Numbered from the stretch's first letter, positions 50,576 to 62,994 are shown. The stretch is DNA of 64,000 bases from Typha latifolia (GCA_019914945.1 CM034102.1:13133501-13197500); one strand, 5' to 3'. A program made the numbers and translations. Notes: generated by a model not told the origin, from the sequence alone.

Positions 50576-52664
50576 TTTTTATAAATTTTTTTAAAAATTA
50601 TTTAAATAATTTGCTACAATATTATTGTCTTAGATCACATTATTTTTTTACCATTAAGAACTCATGGAAATAGATTAGACCAAAGACTAGCCTTCTCTTA
50701 ATATATAGATACCGGAGCTCTATAACATATTAGGTAATTGGTTAACCGACTAAATCGAGTTATAAATAGATCCACTAAGCGTAGCCAAAGCATCAAAGTT
50801 GTCACCTAGCCATTGCGCTAGGTTAAATGATGATAAATTATCGCTCCAGGCTAATGTGTTGCTGAGCTGTTCTTCTAAGTCAATGCATCAATTGTCTTCG
50901 AATCGAATCGAGTTTAGTCATCAGAGTCAAATTAAATGTAAAGTATTTCTTTTTATTTTCTTACCCCCAACATTTGTACATAGGCGTGTTAGGTGATCAC
51001 ATTAATTATTTATTCCTTCAATCTATCATGTTATGTGTGATTAAGGGGCTTTTGCAATAACAAATTTTACTGTATATCATGTATATAAATTGGTGTGCAT
51101 TTTATTATAATATAATATATATTTGATTGTATAAAATATATACACTTAATTAAAAAACTAAATATAATTAAATTGTAAAAGCTTGTGTGACTCACCAATG
51201 TCATTGAGTTTTTGATCAAAGCATTAGAAATTTTTTTTCTTTGCCATAGTTCAATACTGTTTGAAATTTGGGGAGTGGGTACTGAATTAGATTAGAAAAA
51301 AAATGATAATTTTATGTTTGGTTACTGAACCAGATTAGGAGTTTCGGAACCAGTTCAGATATCTCTCCTAAACTTAAAACAAATAGGGGCTTAGAAATTT
51401 TGGCGATCCACGTAAAATATTACCGTCTTTGATAGCAATTCTTAATAAATTTATTAATTTTCTAATATAAAAAAAACTCATCTTTTATGAATAACTCAAC
51501 TCTCATAAAAAGAGTCAAATTGATGGGTCTCTTAGAAAAGAGATGGATACTATATTTCGTTACAATATAAATCACTTTCCATCAAAGAGAATTATTCATA
51601 AAATAATTTAGTTTTTATTATATTGAAAGAGTGATAAATTTATTAGGAACTATTATCCGGGATAACAATTAGCCCTAACAAAAATATTAAATTAATTAGC
51701 ATTTTTAAAAATCTTGACCAGTTCAGCGTTTTTATTACTAGACTAAAAGATTAAGTTAAATAATTTATATACATAAAACGCTGAACTATGTAACGTCTTA
51801 AGATTAGACAAAAGCTCTAAATTGATCAGCATTTTTTTCTTAGGGATAAAACGTTGATTAATTTAGCATTTTTATTAGGACTACAGTAAAATAGACTCTA
51901 TTTAATAAATAAATTTGAGAAATAATTTATTTTGATAAAAAAAAATAGATATTTGGTTAAAAACTCCATGAGAAAAAGTATTATACTCTCATTCTCTTGT
52001 ATCCTTTTAATCTCAGCTTAGGTCGCATGTGACTTTATTATGGTATCCCATCTTAGGGCTCCTCCTATCCAACGGCCAAAAAGCTTTCCCGCGTCATGCA
52101 ACGGGCTACGATCTCATCATCCAGCGATGGACGGCTAGGATTCTCTTCCAGTGGCGGGAAAACTGCAATTGGGAATCCGGCCGTAGATATTTTTTTCTTT
52201 TGGTACACGGGAACCGACGACGTGGCCTCCACTAACGGCGTTCAATTGTAAACGGCCCCTTCCATGTTTTCTTTCCTTTTTTGCCCTCTTCTTAAACAAC
52301 AAAGAAAGCTCCCTTTAAGTGACATCACAATAATAATTATGATCCATTGGATAAATAGTATTTTTAATAATTATAGTATGATGGTAAATTGGTTTAATTC
52401 CCCCCCCCCCAATTAGAACAGAGGGAGGGGGGGATGCAAAAGGTTGTCCTACAAGGGCATTTCCGTCATTTAAGCCATAACGCCTCCGCCCTTCCCGTAA
52501 CCGCTATCCGGTGTTAGGAGTCAAGGACACGCGTCCTCATCTCATTCGCGCTTTACGGCTCTCCGGGATTCGCAGCAGCACAGCGAAACACGAAATAAAG
52601 AAAACGATAATAAATTGAGTAGAGATTGAGATAGGGAGAGAGAAAAATACACTTCAGTCTCGTT

Positions 52665-52666
<2 letters not shown>

Positions 52667-52700
<34 letters not shown>
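52667..52700 (+). repeat. (TC)n tract in AFR leader or promoter
   Basis: About 17 TC units, 190 bases before the AFR-like start codon. CT tracts of this kind are common in plant core promoters and leaders, so it may contribute to expression. That role is inference. Confidence 0.9.
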
Positions 52701-52701
<1 letters not shown>

Positions 52702-52780
52702 AAATAATTCAAGTCTCTTCCCATTTCCCCCAATTTTCCAACCTGAATTCCCCCAAATTCTCCGAAATTTCTCTTCCCCA

Positions 52781-52822
52781 ATGCACAATCTCCAAGCTTT
52801 ACGCGTCGTACGTTCCCAATAG
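52781..52822 (+). promoter_or_regulatory. upstream ORF in the AFR leader
   Basis: An ATG at 52781 opens a 13-codon frame (MHNLQALRVVRSQ) that ends at TAG 65 bases before the main start codon. If the transcript starts upstream of 52781, ribosomes would meet this frame first. No transcription start is visible, so this is conditional. Confidence 0.45.
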
Positions 52823-52887
52823 CCCCCAAATTTTCCCAAATTTTCCAGATAAAATTCGGATTACTTCGGTGGTAGAGTGGAATAGTA

Positions 52888-55800
52888 ATGCTGGAAGACG
52901 TGGATAGGGGAATGAATGGCGGATTCGTGCAGGTGCATCAGAGCTGCTGGGAGAACAGCGAGGAGGAGCTCTCGGTTCTCCCCCGGCATACCAAAGTGGT
53001 AGTCACCGGCAACAATCGCACTAAATCAGTACTTGTTGGCCTGCAAGGAGTCGTCAAGAAAGCCGTTGGGCTCGGTGGATGGCATTGGCTGGTAATTGGT
53101 TTAGTTTGATTGCCGAAATGAGGCTCCTTTAGATGCTTTTTGGGGTTGGCTGAGTGTAATTTGAATTGGGTTTGTACTTTTCGTTGAATGATTGTGGCAA
53201 TGTTTGAGTTTTAAGTCGTTTAGATTCTTTCCTATGGTTAATTGGACATCGGTAAGTTAGGCTTTGGAGTGTATGGTTTCTTAGTTGGGTTTCTTGTTCC
53301 TTTAACGGTAATTTGTTTGACAGATTGGATCTTAATAAATGTGCTCATTTCTTGCTTTAGTTTCTGAATTTTGCCGCTGCACTTTGATGAATTTCGAATT
53401 GGGTAGCTGAAATTTTAGGCGTTTCTAGTTCTTTTGACGTTTTAGGGTTTTCTGCATTTATGAACTTCATAGATCAAATTGCATTTTTATTGCATTTTTG
53501 GGTTTCTGCATGTGAGATTATTTTCGAAATTCGTGTGATCCAAGTGTATTTCAGGGTTGATAGTGATCGAAGTGATTTCTGGTCGAAAATTTTATGATGT
53601 GTTTTTATCAATATAGTCTAGCTTCGGTTTTGTTGCATTTCTGGCTTAATTTTCTTTACATAAATGCAATTAAAATTTTCGTTCAACTTCTGTAAATTGT
53701 ACATTAGCAGATCAGTTGTTCATGCATTTTTTTTTTCTTATGTGCATTACTGTAAATTGCCTTCTGATGATTGTTCAACAAATAAAGCTATTATCCGGCT
53801 GCACCATTTGATTTTATTTTTTATATCTGGGGTTTTAGTGCATGTCCTGGTAGTTTAATGTTTTTGGCCAATTAGTGTTTTGATTTTCCTTTTGATGGCT
53901 TTATGTATATCCTTTGTCTTCTCATTCTGCCAAGATAATTGACAACATTGATCATTGCACTTCAGAATGCTGTGCAGAATTTTTTTTAAAATATTGTCTT
54001 ATATAATTATTGCTAATTGTTAGGTGTCTTTCCCTTGCACGGAATCTTTGCTTCTGATGGGCTTGGTCTGTACCCAATTTGCGCTCCCTTCCCATGATTT
54101 TTGTGGATCTATTTTACTTTTGAACAGTGCTTACAAGCATTCTATATTTAGTGATGATGTGGCATCATCCTGTGCAGTGATTTTTCTTTCTTCACCTGGC
54201 AACCGTAGTAATCAATGCACAGAATGATGTCACACTATCATTTTTTGTAGAATGTTTGTGAGCAAGGCATTTTTATTTACTTTAATAAGCTTAGTTCTTT
54301 CTGAATCTGCGAGCTGTTTTATTTGAATAATTATTTATTGATACTCAAAAGCACTCATTGGGTGCAATGGACATGTATGGTTTTTCATATTAGGGTGGAT
54401 CATCTGAATGTAATTCATTTGCAAGATCTGTCATTTATGCTTGTGCATTTAATGGTACTTGGCAACCCACTGAAATAAATTTATTACACTACAGCTTGTT
54501 TGAATATGTAGTTTGTCGCATGCAAATGGTATAAAGATGTACGTTCTGTGAGAGCAAGGACCTTTGTTGTCCTGTGCATAATGGACTGCTGGAAATATTA
54601 TTTTGGTTAAGCTGATAGTGTCACTTGGTTACAAAAGCTTCAGGTGGGACAGCCACTTCTGTGAGTTTAACTAATTGAGTCTGAAGCTTATCCCATCTAA
54701 CATTGTGATAATGTAGTTCAATTAGTTGCAATAATTGAGGTGCTAAAATGTAATGGACTTTAACCAAATATGAGATCTGAAAAATTATGCCAGTCTTGTG
54801 TTAGATAAAATAGGTTTAGATTAGAAATATGAAGTTTTAAAATCTTCCTTACTATCGCGTAAAAACTTAAGCCTAATTTTTCTTTGGTATGATATCTTTA
54901 AAGAACGATTCTCCTTTCTTAGAACTTGATCTAATTTATTCAGGTCAATTATAATGTTCAGTTGTATATCTTTTGAAGTATCATCACTTCATGTTTGATT
55001 TTATTGGTTCTATTATCTATCAATTGTAATGATGTTTCCTATTATTTCTGTTGATTTAATTACCTTTTCACAATGGTTATTGGTTGGCTAGGTTTTCTTT
55101 TGGATGTTGTATATTTTGTCCTTTATTCCACTAAATCTAATTTATCTGGTTTTCTGCGTAAATCTTTTTTCTCGCTGAAATGTGAAAAAATTGGATGATC
55201 ATATCTGTAGGAGGTAGTGTGATGGTCTTGTCATTAGTAAACCAACTTTTCTCTTATTGAATTTGTGAAATTTCAGGTTCTTACGAATGGCATAGAGGTG
55301 AAGCTGCAAAGGAATGCCCTTAGCGTGATCGAAGCCCCTACTGGTAATGAGGATGATGAAGAGCTTGAATGTGAAAATATGCATTGGAATGGATCAAATC
55401 TGGGCGAGTATTCAACTTGGGCATCTGTATTCATTACCATATCATCGTTACAAAGTTGTTCCATTGTTGTTTCACATCATTATCCATTGTTTCACATCAT
55501 TAAGAAACGGATCGACATACATGTTAGAGCTAATCATGAAAGTCCATGCTTTATTTGGTAAAACTCCATGCTTTATATCTGGTAATTTGTTGCTATGCAT
55601 ACATATAGAGAAATCAGAGCTTTTCTTATACTGGGAATGAAAGCTTAAGAAAAGTCATATCTTGTGAGGATTAGGATCTGGATGTTTGGTTCTTTTAGAT
55701 AATTTGCTGGTGTAATTTAATTATCCGGGACAAGAGCACATGCATGATCATTACAATTTATGAGTTCAATTTTTCTCATAGTAGATCTCTGCTAGTTTCA

Positions 55801-56686
55801 GATATCAGTTCATCTTTCATCATTTTGCGTCTTTATTGACCCTTTGCTTTATTGAATTCTTCCAGCATCAGAGGACATACAATCAGACAGGCCATACAAG
55901 TCCAGGAGCAGGCAGCATAAAGGATCTGCCCACAAATCTTTGAGTCGGTCCCAATCTTGTGATTCGCACTCTAAGGGCTTAGTTTCCTCACCAAGTAGTA
56001 CAATGGTATGTCCCTCGATAACAGCCTTTCATTGCACACAGTCCCAAGTAACAGTTCACAGTTTGGTTCCTTCTACCTGACAGAACATGTGCCAGGTGCT
56101 GGAAGGAGACTCTCTAGATGGTGTTCTGTTCCTTTTGTCTGTTCTTGTTCTGATTCAACTTTTGTTCTTTTCAAGCCCTTTACTCTTGGCTCATCTCATT
56201 CAAGCATTTGCAGTTTTTTCATGATTATTTTCTTGGTGCAGAAAGTTGACCTTAGCAAGCTAGAAACTACAGCATTATGGAGATATTGGCATCATTTCAA
56301 CCTTGTAAGTTCTAAATTTACACCCTTTTATGCCAAACACTGTAAAACAAAAAAGATTATAGTCCTTCCATGTATATTGATTGGCTGACATATTTCCTTG
56401 TAAGTTTACCTCATTCTCATTCTTTTTTTCCTCTGGAGCAGAATGGTAGTCCAAACCCATCTAAGGAGCAGCTCATTGATGCTGTTCAGAGGCACTTCAT
56501 GTCTCAGGTTACTTGTTTGTTTGTGGTTAGTTGATTTGTCATAATTTCTTTTCCTTGTAGAGAAATTTGACTTGGATTCTACTATGCCCAATTGCTTGTC
56601 TGTTCATTCTGAAGCAATTGGATGAGTTGCAGGTCATTGTGGGGTTTGTGCAGGCTGCCAAGAGACTCAAGACAATTTGCAATTGA
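52888..56686 (+). CDS. AFR1/AFR2: SAP30-like histone deacetylase complex subunit (AFR1/AFR2)
   Basis: Homologue of Arabidopsis SAP30 FUNCTION-RELATED 1 and 2, which act in SIN3-type histone deacetylase complexes and help repress FT. Exons are 52888-53091, 55277-55403, 55866-56005, 56242-56304, 56442-56507 and 56615-56686, giving 223 residues. The first half (QSCWENSEEELSVLPRHTKV to VLTNGIEVKLQRNALSVIE) is the conserved plant block. Residues about 115-157 are basic and serine-rich (RPYKSRSRQHKGS). The C-terminal part (158-223: DLSKLETTALWRYWHHFNL, PNPSKEQLIDAVQRHFMSQ, LDELQVIVGFVQAAKRLK) is the SAP30 Sin3-binding region. The intron after exon 2 apparently begins with GC (CTGG|GCGAGT); no GT donor in this stretch keeps both the family sequence and the frame. 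Intron 1 is 2.2 kb. The leader carries a (TC)n tract and a short upstream ORF. Confidence 0.9.
55404..55865 (+). other. probable GC-AG intron of the AFR-like gene
   Basis: Exon 2 must end with a single base of a split Ala codon to join ...ECENMHWNGSNL to ASEDIQSD. The sequence there is AATCTGG|GCGAGT, and the acceptor is TTCTTCCAG. The alternative GT at 55369 would delete the conserved NMHWNGS block. Confidence 0.6.
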
Positions 56687-57205
56687 CTTAAGAAGGCGAT
56701 CGCATTTCTCAACTAACTATATCTAGTTATTCTCTGTAACATATGTAACACCAGAATTTGGTTGCTGCAACCAACTTGAGTAACGAGGATTTCCACATCC
56801 AGAGTAATGTAGATATATGTACTAGTTAAGACATCTGCCATTATGGCCTCTATAAATTGCCATTTATGTATTGCTGTCTAACTATCAAAACTTTGCCTCT
56901 GCTCATAATCATTACAACTTATGTTTGTTGATTTGCCTGGTTGTGTAGTTAGGGGTTTGGAAATTACTTGCTCTAGGCTGATATCTGGTGACTATTGTGC
57001 AACTAAAAGCAGCCAGTTTTGCATTGTTATTTTTCAACCATATAGCCATAGGAGGTAAATTCAATTTGCAAATGTGTGAAATAAGCTGAAATAAGAGGCT
57101 CCTAAAATATAGGTAGTGAGAGAGGGGAAAAAAACCCAGAAGTTGTGATGCTTAGCAGAACTTATGCAGAAATAATGTAGTGCTTCAATATCCAAATCTA
57201 TTCAT
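56687..57205. other. intergenic between convergent genes
   Basis: 519 bases separate the stop codons of the AFR-like and HHP4-like genes, which face each other tail to tail. Both 3' UTRs must lie here and could overlap. No other feature was seen. Confidence 0.55.
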
Positions 57206-59069
57206 CTAACACTTATCTATGTCTCTCCATTTGATATACACAAGTCCTGCAAGATAGTGAGTATATGCCCCTGCAATCACCAGCAGATGGAAGAGCTGAT
57301 GGCTGTGGCCGACTACATCGAACCTCCCCGGCACCCACCGCTCTGGTATCCGTGCGGCGTAAACCACCACGCCAAGCCCATAAAAGGTACCCATCAGAAA
57401 CTCGTACCTATCAAGGCACAATATATATTGTGAGTCTGTTTTTTAATAGCTTAAGCTTTTAAGTAAAATAATTATTTAAACAGTACAGTACCCGATCGAC
57501 GTGATCACCTCCGGTCGATGGTTAAAAGCAACTAACTTGTGCATCACCAGTACTAAACCTGAAACTCCCATGCAGAAAAAGAGTGTAGCCCTAACCAGGC
57601 GAAAATTAGCAGTCTGGAGAGCTGGCACAAGCAACACTGACACAGTAGCCACGCCGAATGTGGTGATGAAGGTCATGTAGAGGTGACAGTAGAAGGGTTG
57701 ACACAGGAAGGAATAGTAGACTAATGGGTAGAAGGATGTGACGATGAGTGCCGAGATGCCGACGTAGTCTAGCCGGAGCATGATGTAGGCCGTTTGCTTA
57801 GAATGGCAAAGGATAAGGTGGCAGATGCTGCTGGTGAGGAGGCAAAACATTGCTCCAAACAAGAAGGCAAAGAATGGCCAGCGAGTTATTGGATTCATTA
57901 GATGTGGAGTCTGTGGGATGGTAGTCTGTGGGATGATAGAGTTGGCAATGTCATCCTTGATGGTAGTCTGTGGGATGAGTAGTGTGTAAGATTTCATAGC
58001 AACCAACACGGCAAGGAGTTCATGAAATATATATAGTACATAATATTCTTGTTTGTAAGATTTCATAGCAACCAACACGGCAAAGAGTTCATGATATATA
58101 TATATATATATATATATAGTACATAATATTCTTGTTTGTCTACTTTAATTGGCTCTTATATATCATGAGTTTATATAAGTTGGAGCTAGTTTATGCTTAA
58201 TTTGTTCTTGCACTTCTTGCTCATTTGAAAAAGTTTTTGCTACCCAATTGAAAGGAGTTAGTTATTTTTTGTGATTTACTTATTAGATCTACTGTTAATG
58301 TTCTAATCTTGCATCTCAACAATTTATGTATACTTTATTTACAGATCAAAATTCACATTAAGCACAGAATATTCTGGTAAATCTCTAAAAGTAGGGTACA
58401 AAAATTAGCATTTTTGTCTCACAAGTAATTTGAAACACATCAATATATCATCCAAACTAGCATCATGAACAAAGAAGAAAAAAAAGTGTTGAAACTACCA
58501 GGATGCATGGATTACTGAAGTTATTGGCATGAAAGTATCTCTTAGGATGACCTAATTCACCAGTTGAAGATGTTGTTAAAAGACATGCAAAGAGCCCTTC
58601 TGTCAAGTTGGTTCCAACCACTTGACCCAAGTAGTACTTTTGCATTGAAGAAGTACTCATCTCTCTTTGTACCACCATGGCAGTGATTATAGCAAGTGAT
58701 AAAAAGATCAAGAATCCAATCAAATGCCTGAAACAAATTAAACCAATTGTATTTTTGCAAGGATAACCAAATTAATGAGAGAAAAACTTTAAAAAATAAA
58801 AAATAAAAATCTTACGTCCAAATATTAAGAGTCTCATTGTGGATGGAGAAGATGCTAAGGATAGTCTCCTTCAAAGGCCACTCACATCTATAGTAGCCTA
58901 AGATGAACTCATTATCCTTCAAATAGTCTGGTAATGAATCATATCCAACAAGCTCACACTTAGTCTTTTTGCATGCTCTCTTCTTCATCTCCTCCTCCTC
59001 CTCCTCCTCCTTGAGGAATACCTTGCTCACAACTGAGCTCCTAATGATGGCACTCGTCTTCTCTTCCAT
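57206..59069 (-). CDS. HHP4: heptahelical transmembrane protein, PAQR family (HHP4-like)
   Basis: Seven-helix membrane protein of the PAQR family, related to adiponectin receptors; Arabidopsis members (HHP1-5) respond to hormones and sugars. Exons on the minus strand are 59069-58816, 58727-58499, 57967-57492 and 57417/57407-57206; the phase fits an acceptor at 57408-57410, giving about 386 residues. The N-terminus has a polyglutamate run (KEEEEEEE), then [45 protein letters not shown], the family signature before helix 1. The SxxxH element is [11 protein letters not shown] and the C-terminal metal motif is GHSHQLFH, so all three expected metal-binding His residues are present. An upstream in-frame ATG at 59117 would add 16 residues; I prefer 59069 by analogy with family length. 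Exon 3 begins at one of three identical in-frame acceptors. The linker before helix 2 is therefore uncertain. Confidence 0.9.
57912..57985 (-). repeat. triplicated splice-acceptor segment
   Basis: On the minus strand CATCCCACAG|ACT occurs three times, with acceptor AGs 42 and 15 bases apart. All spacings are multiples of three, and the intervening codons are open ([14 protein letters not shown] and TTIPQ). Use of any of the three would keep the frame. Confidence 0.8.
57988..58138. repeat. tandem duplication of about 75 bp in HHP4-like intron 2
   Basis: Two adjacent copies share AGATTTCATAGCAACCAACA and TAGTACATAATATTCTTGTT. The second copy differs mainly by an expanded (AT)n run. It lies directly upstream, in gene orientation, of exon 3. 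Confidence 0.85.
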
Positions 59070-60884
59070 GGATCTCTCTCTTCCAAAAACTATAACTTGT
59101 TCCAAAGACACACACAATATTACTCCTACTTAAGACACCCAACAATAGAAGAGCAATGAATGTTGGAGAAGATATATAAAGCAATTTATGTCTGTTGATG
59201 ACGGGAAGATATCAAGAGAAGAAAGAAAGGAATTGGAACCTTTGAGGTAATAATATTCGTATTTGGTAGCTATAGGTTGCTCAAATGCTGACAGAGAAAA
59301 GTTATTTATTGGTAGCTTTCATCTTGAATGGAAGGGGCCCATTGAGATTTCTAATTTGGAGTAGGACTTGTAAGCAAGCTAGAAGTTGTCCATCTTCCAC
59401 ACTGTGTTGCTCTCTTTTATACAATCCAAAGTCTTTTGGCTTGAATGGAGAGAGTATGGCATAGACTTTGGCACTGCTGTTGCTACCTAATTAAAACACA
59501 AAATTGCATCTACTTACTAAGGAGTTGGAACATAACAACTAAATTAATCATCTTAATTAGGATATGTTTCTTGTTGGAGATCACTAAAACGCGATTAGAC
59601 ACGTGCGGGACAAGTTAATTATAAAGCATTCAGAAATTAACTTATGTTTTAAGTTATAGGGAAGGAATTGATATGTTAGAGTAAGCACAAAAAAAAAAAG
59701 TAGGTGTCAAGAGAGACAAAGTGTCCAAATTATATTAGAAGAAGAGTAAGCATAATGATGTCAAAAGGTTATTCAAAGGGTTTTACGCCGAAGTTGGCCA
59801 TTGTTACTTGGCATTGCTCTAGTTTCTATGCTCCTGATTCCTGTAGGTAAAAATTCCAGTAGGCTTTGGTTCACTCTATTTGTGACGGCATACATTAGCA
59901 AAGACTGACTTGTTCACTTGTTGAATAAGATTAATATTGATATAATTATTCTAATTTTTATACTTAACATAAGAGAACTTATACCGATAGTTTAATTATA
60001 TACTAATATAGCATGTAATAATTAAACTTAATAAGATATAAAGTTGAAATGATAATTTAACAAATAACTGAAATACCTTTTATAATGAGCGAATGAACGA
60101 GAGAAAGAGAGAGAAGAGGAAGAAGATATGAGTGATTGAAATGATAATTGATTAAAGTAATATTTTTTCAATAGTAGCAAAATAACTCAAAGCTTTGCAA
60201 GGGAGGCAAATGGAAGCGGAGAGGAGAGGGAAATATGTATTACTATATTAATATAGACATAAGTAATTATTTATTTATTATACTAGAATAAATTTATTCT
60301 TATTACATAAGTAAATGAGAACTGAGTAATTTTAAAGCTTGAGGTGTAGTCTCAAGTCTCAACACTAGAGAATATAAACTTGACTCACCACAAGAAGACA
60401 ATAATAACGGCCATTTGTATATAATCACTGAAACATCCTAGGGATCATTTACATATAATACAAAATCATTTGAAAGAATACAAGAAATTAGATTAATCCA
60501 TTTCCTAACTCCCTTTTTGTCTTAGGATGTGAAAAACTGAACCTACAATGTATATCATACTTTAACAATCACCTGATCCATCTTAGCTCATGAAAACATT
60601 TATAATTTTCTCAGTGGTGGTTATATTTCCATGTCACTCAAGTTCATAGATAGTCTGCAAAACTGTGATGTTGGTGGGCATTGCTATGCTAGGATCTTTG
60701 TGTAGGTGGTATGAAGCCATGATGGTGTATTTATGCATGGATGTGTCATGACCTAATCTGAATGATCATTTGTAGGGAGTGAATAGGTTGGTTTAGTTGG
60801 GTGTCTTTCTCATGTTGAAGAGGTGGTAATGTAGAAGAGATGAGTCTTAGCCAATATGTGAGTATGACTTGATCCCAATCATAA

Positions 60885-60910
60885 TTGTTGTTGTTGTTGT
60901 TGTTGTTGTT
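60885..60910. repeat. (TTG)n microsatellite
   Basis: Trinucleotide run of about eight units. It follows TTGATCCCAATCATAA and could mark the 3' end of a short retroelement, but no such element was recognised. Confidence 0.8.
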
Positions 60911-61678
60911 ATTGTTGATGATGATTTTTATTCATAATTTACTTTTATTTAATATTATTTTTCCCTTTTTTTCTTCTTTTTTCTTACGTGAAAAGATGCA
61001 ATTAAGGTAGATAGTTAATACAACAACCATAATAACAACTTGTGCTAAATGCATTGCACCTGATTAATTCTATCTACATGTACTTATCCAAAATGATGAG
61101 AGACACTATTTATTAATCTATTTATCTATCTATCTCAGCCAACCAACTACAACAACAACAACAAAATATGTTCATAAAAGACTTTTTTTTTTCTCAATAA
61201 GTAGAATTTCTTTGTGTGACAAAGATTACATTCTTATTTCAATATTTTTTAGGAGAAAAAAAAAATGAAATCCCACTGTATGCATTGTTAAGAGATGTCT
61301 CTTTTATTATCCAACAGAATTAACTAATGGGACGCATCATATAAAAAAGAAAGAAAGAGAGAAGAGATTAAAGAGTAAAAGTAGATTACCAACCAGGATG
61401 ATGCCAATGGCTAACCGTATGATGGATTGTCCGATTTGATTAATACCTGTAATAAAATATTTTTTTGGTGATTGATAGTGGCACAAAAGTTTCATGCAAA
61501 CCATTCAAAAGTTTATTAAGCTATACTTGAAATTTTAGTATTCACATGCATACCTACACCTACACCAACACCAGTACACCACTCATGTTCCCATTATATC
61601 GACATTTTATGATACTTGAAAGCAGATGAATCATTGAAGCTTGTTCACATCATACATTTCCAATATATAGAAATAGTC

Positions 61679-62074
61679 TTATAGAGAAGAATTCATAACA
61701 AAAATAATAATACACATCCTACATTTCCAATATAGATAGTATAATATAGAAGAATTCATAACAAAAATAATAACCATCATTGGTAGTTCCTTCACTTGCA
61801 GAGTATAGATGTGGCATTTCTCTTCGGCACGGATAGATAAAGCTTGGGCAATCCGTGAGGCTTTGAAGGAACAAGGGCATCCAATACTTATGAATGGATC
61901 CAATCTTAGCTGCTGGTCAATATTTTGAATGGAATCAACAGTGTGCCATGGGATATAGATACCATTGTAGATGACATCCAAACTCTTACTAAACACTTCT
62001 AAATATGTAAAGTTACACATGTTTAAAGAGAAGCTAATTAAGCTATTGATTGACTGGCTAACTTGAATAGACAA
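61679..62074 (-). other. unassigned open reading frame, possibly a gene relic
   Basis: A 131-codon open frame. The middle part (SLDVIYNGIYIPWHTVDSIQ, then QQLRLDPFISIGCPCSFKAS and RIAQALSIRAEEKCHIYTLQ) has a balanced amino-acid composition, unlike random AT-rich translation. The C-terminal 30 codons come from a short duplicated segment (FVMNSS appears twice) and look non-coding. I do not recognise the protein. It could be an isolated exon, a transposon remnant or chance. No splice-linked partner exons were found with confidence. Confidence 0.25.
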
Positions 62075-62994
62075 ATAGAATTCGGTTATACTTGGGAGGG
62101 ATCCTTTCTTAAGGAGAGCTTATGCGCCTTTTGATCTTCGATGCTACTAGAGCCTTCTATAACTGAACTGGTTAAACTATAAAATATTTTCCTTTTCAAA
62201 ACAAAAAAAAAATGTATTTCACATTGGCATTCAAATTAGTGGCAAGCATCTTCTTTAACAAAAATAATAACTAATCATTTACCCGACTTTGAATAGCTTG
62301 TAATAATTGATATTATTTCATTCAAAGTTCAGAAAGAAGAACAAATCAGTTCAAGCTACAATCTATCAGCAACAAACAAATAAGAGCAGATCCTTATGAC
62401 CATATGGTTGGAGAAAACTTTCTTCAGAATTACTCTTGTTGGAAGAGATGTCCTCAGTGACCCCTGTTCCGCAGACAAAGAAATATAACAATTAGTCAAG
62501 AACGTGAATTGTACTGTTCAAATTAGAAAGAAGCATTGATCCAATAAGGAAGAGAATTGTAAAGCATAACATGTATTCATCAACCGAGATTCAGTTTGCA
62601 ACCGTATCATGAATATAATTTATACACCACTTCCATAAGTAATAGCATCCTGGCATAATACAAAGTCTATAAGTTGGACAGACAATCAGAAATTATTGGA
62701 TCATTATTTCAGAAAGTATCCCATGAGACCAATTTTATGAGCTAAAACCATTATCTATAATCTAAACTTGCATGTATCAAAGATAACTTTTACCCTGCTT
62801 GCACCTACAAAGATTGAAAATTTATTGCTTCCCAGTAAAATTGAGGCCATCAATCTTGTAAAGATAACTTTGGTTTCTGACCACAATTATCAGCCCTATA
62901 ACAGTAAAACTTAAATCAATCATAATTTCTTATCTTTTCTTGTATACAATTATTAAAGTTTCAAATTGCTGACTCAGAGATGTCACTCTGACAG

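Larger units (their letters stand above)
46646..52780. other. large intergenic region without a supported gene
   Basis: About 6.1 kb between APP1 and the AFR-like gene. The first 200 bases are probably the APP1 3' UTR. The rest is AT-rich and holds several microsatellites. Short ORFs at 48.1, 48.7, 49.5, 50.9 and 52.1 kb show no recognisable domain or exon structure. From about 52.4 kb the sequence becomes C/T-rich, as expected for a promoter and leader. Confidence 0.5.
59118..62994. other. gene-poor AT-rich region
   Basis: Upstream flank of the HHP4-like gene and beyond. It contains a (TTG)n run at 60885-60910, a shorter (ACA)n near 61149-61163, and one unassigned minus-strand ORF at 61679-62074. 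No gene model can be supported. Confidence 0.5.

Noticed and set aside
52542..52829. 95-codon ORF antisense to the AFR leader
   Set aside because: Contains an Arg-Glu run from the (TC)n tract and has no domain.
62360..62500. possible minus-strand terminal exon reading SLRTSLPTRVILKKVFSN
   Set aside because: It has an acceptor-like site and a stop, but no upstream exons, recognisable family or phase-matched donor were found.
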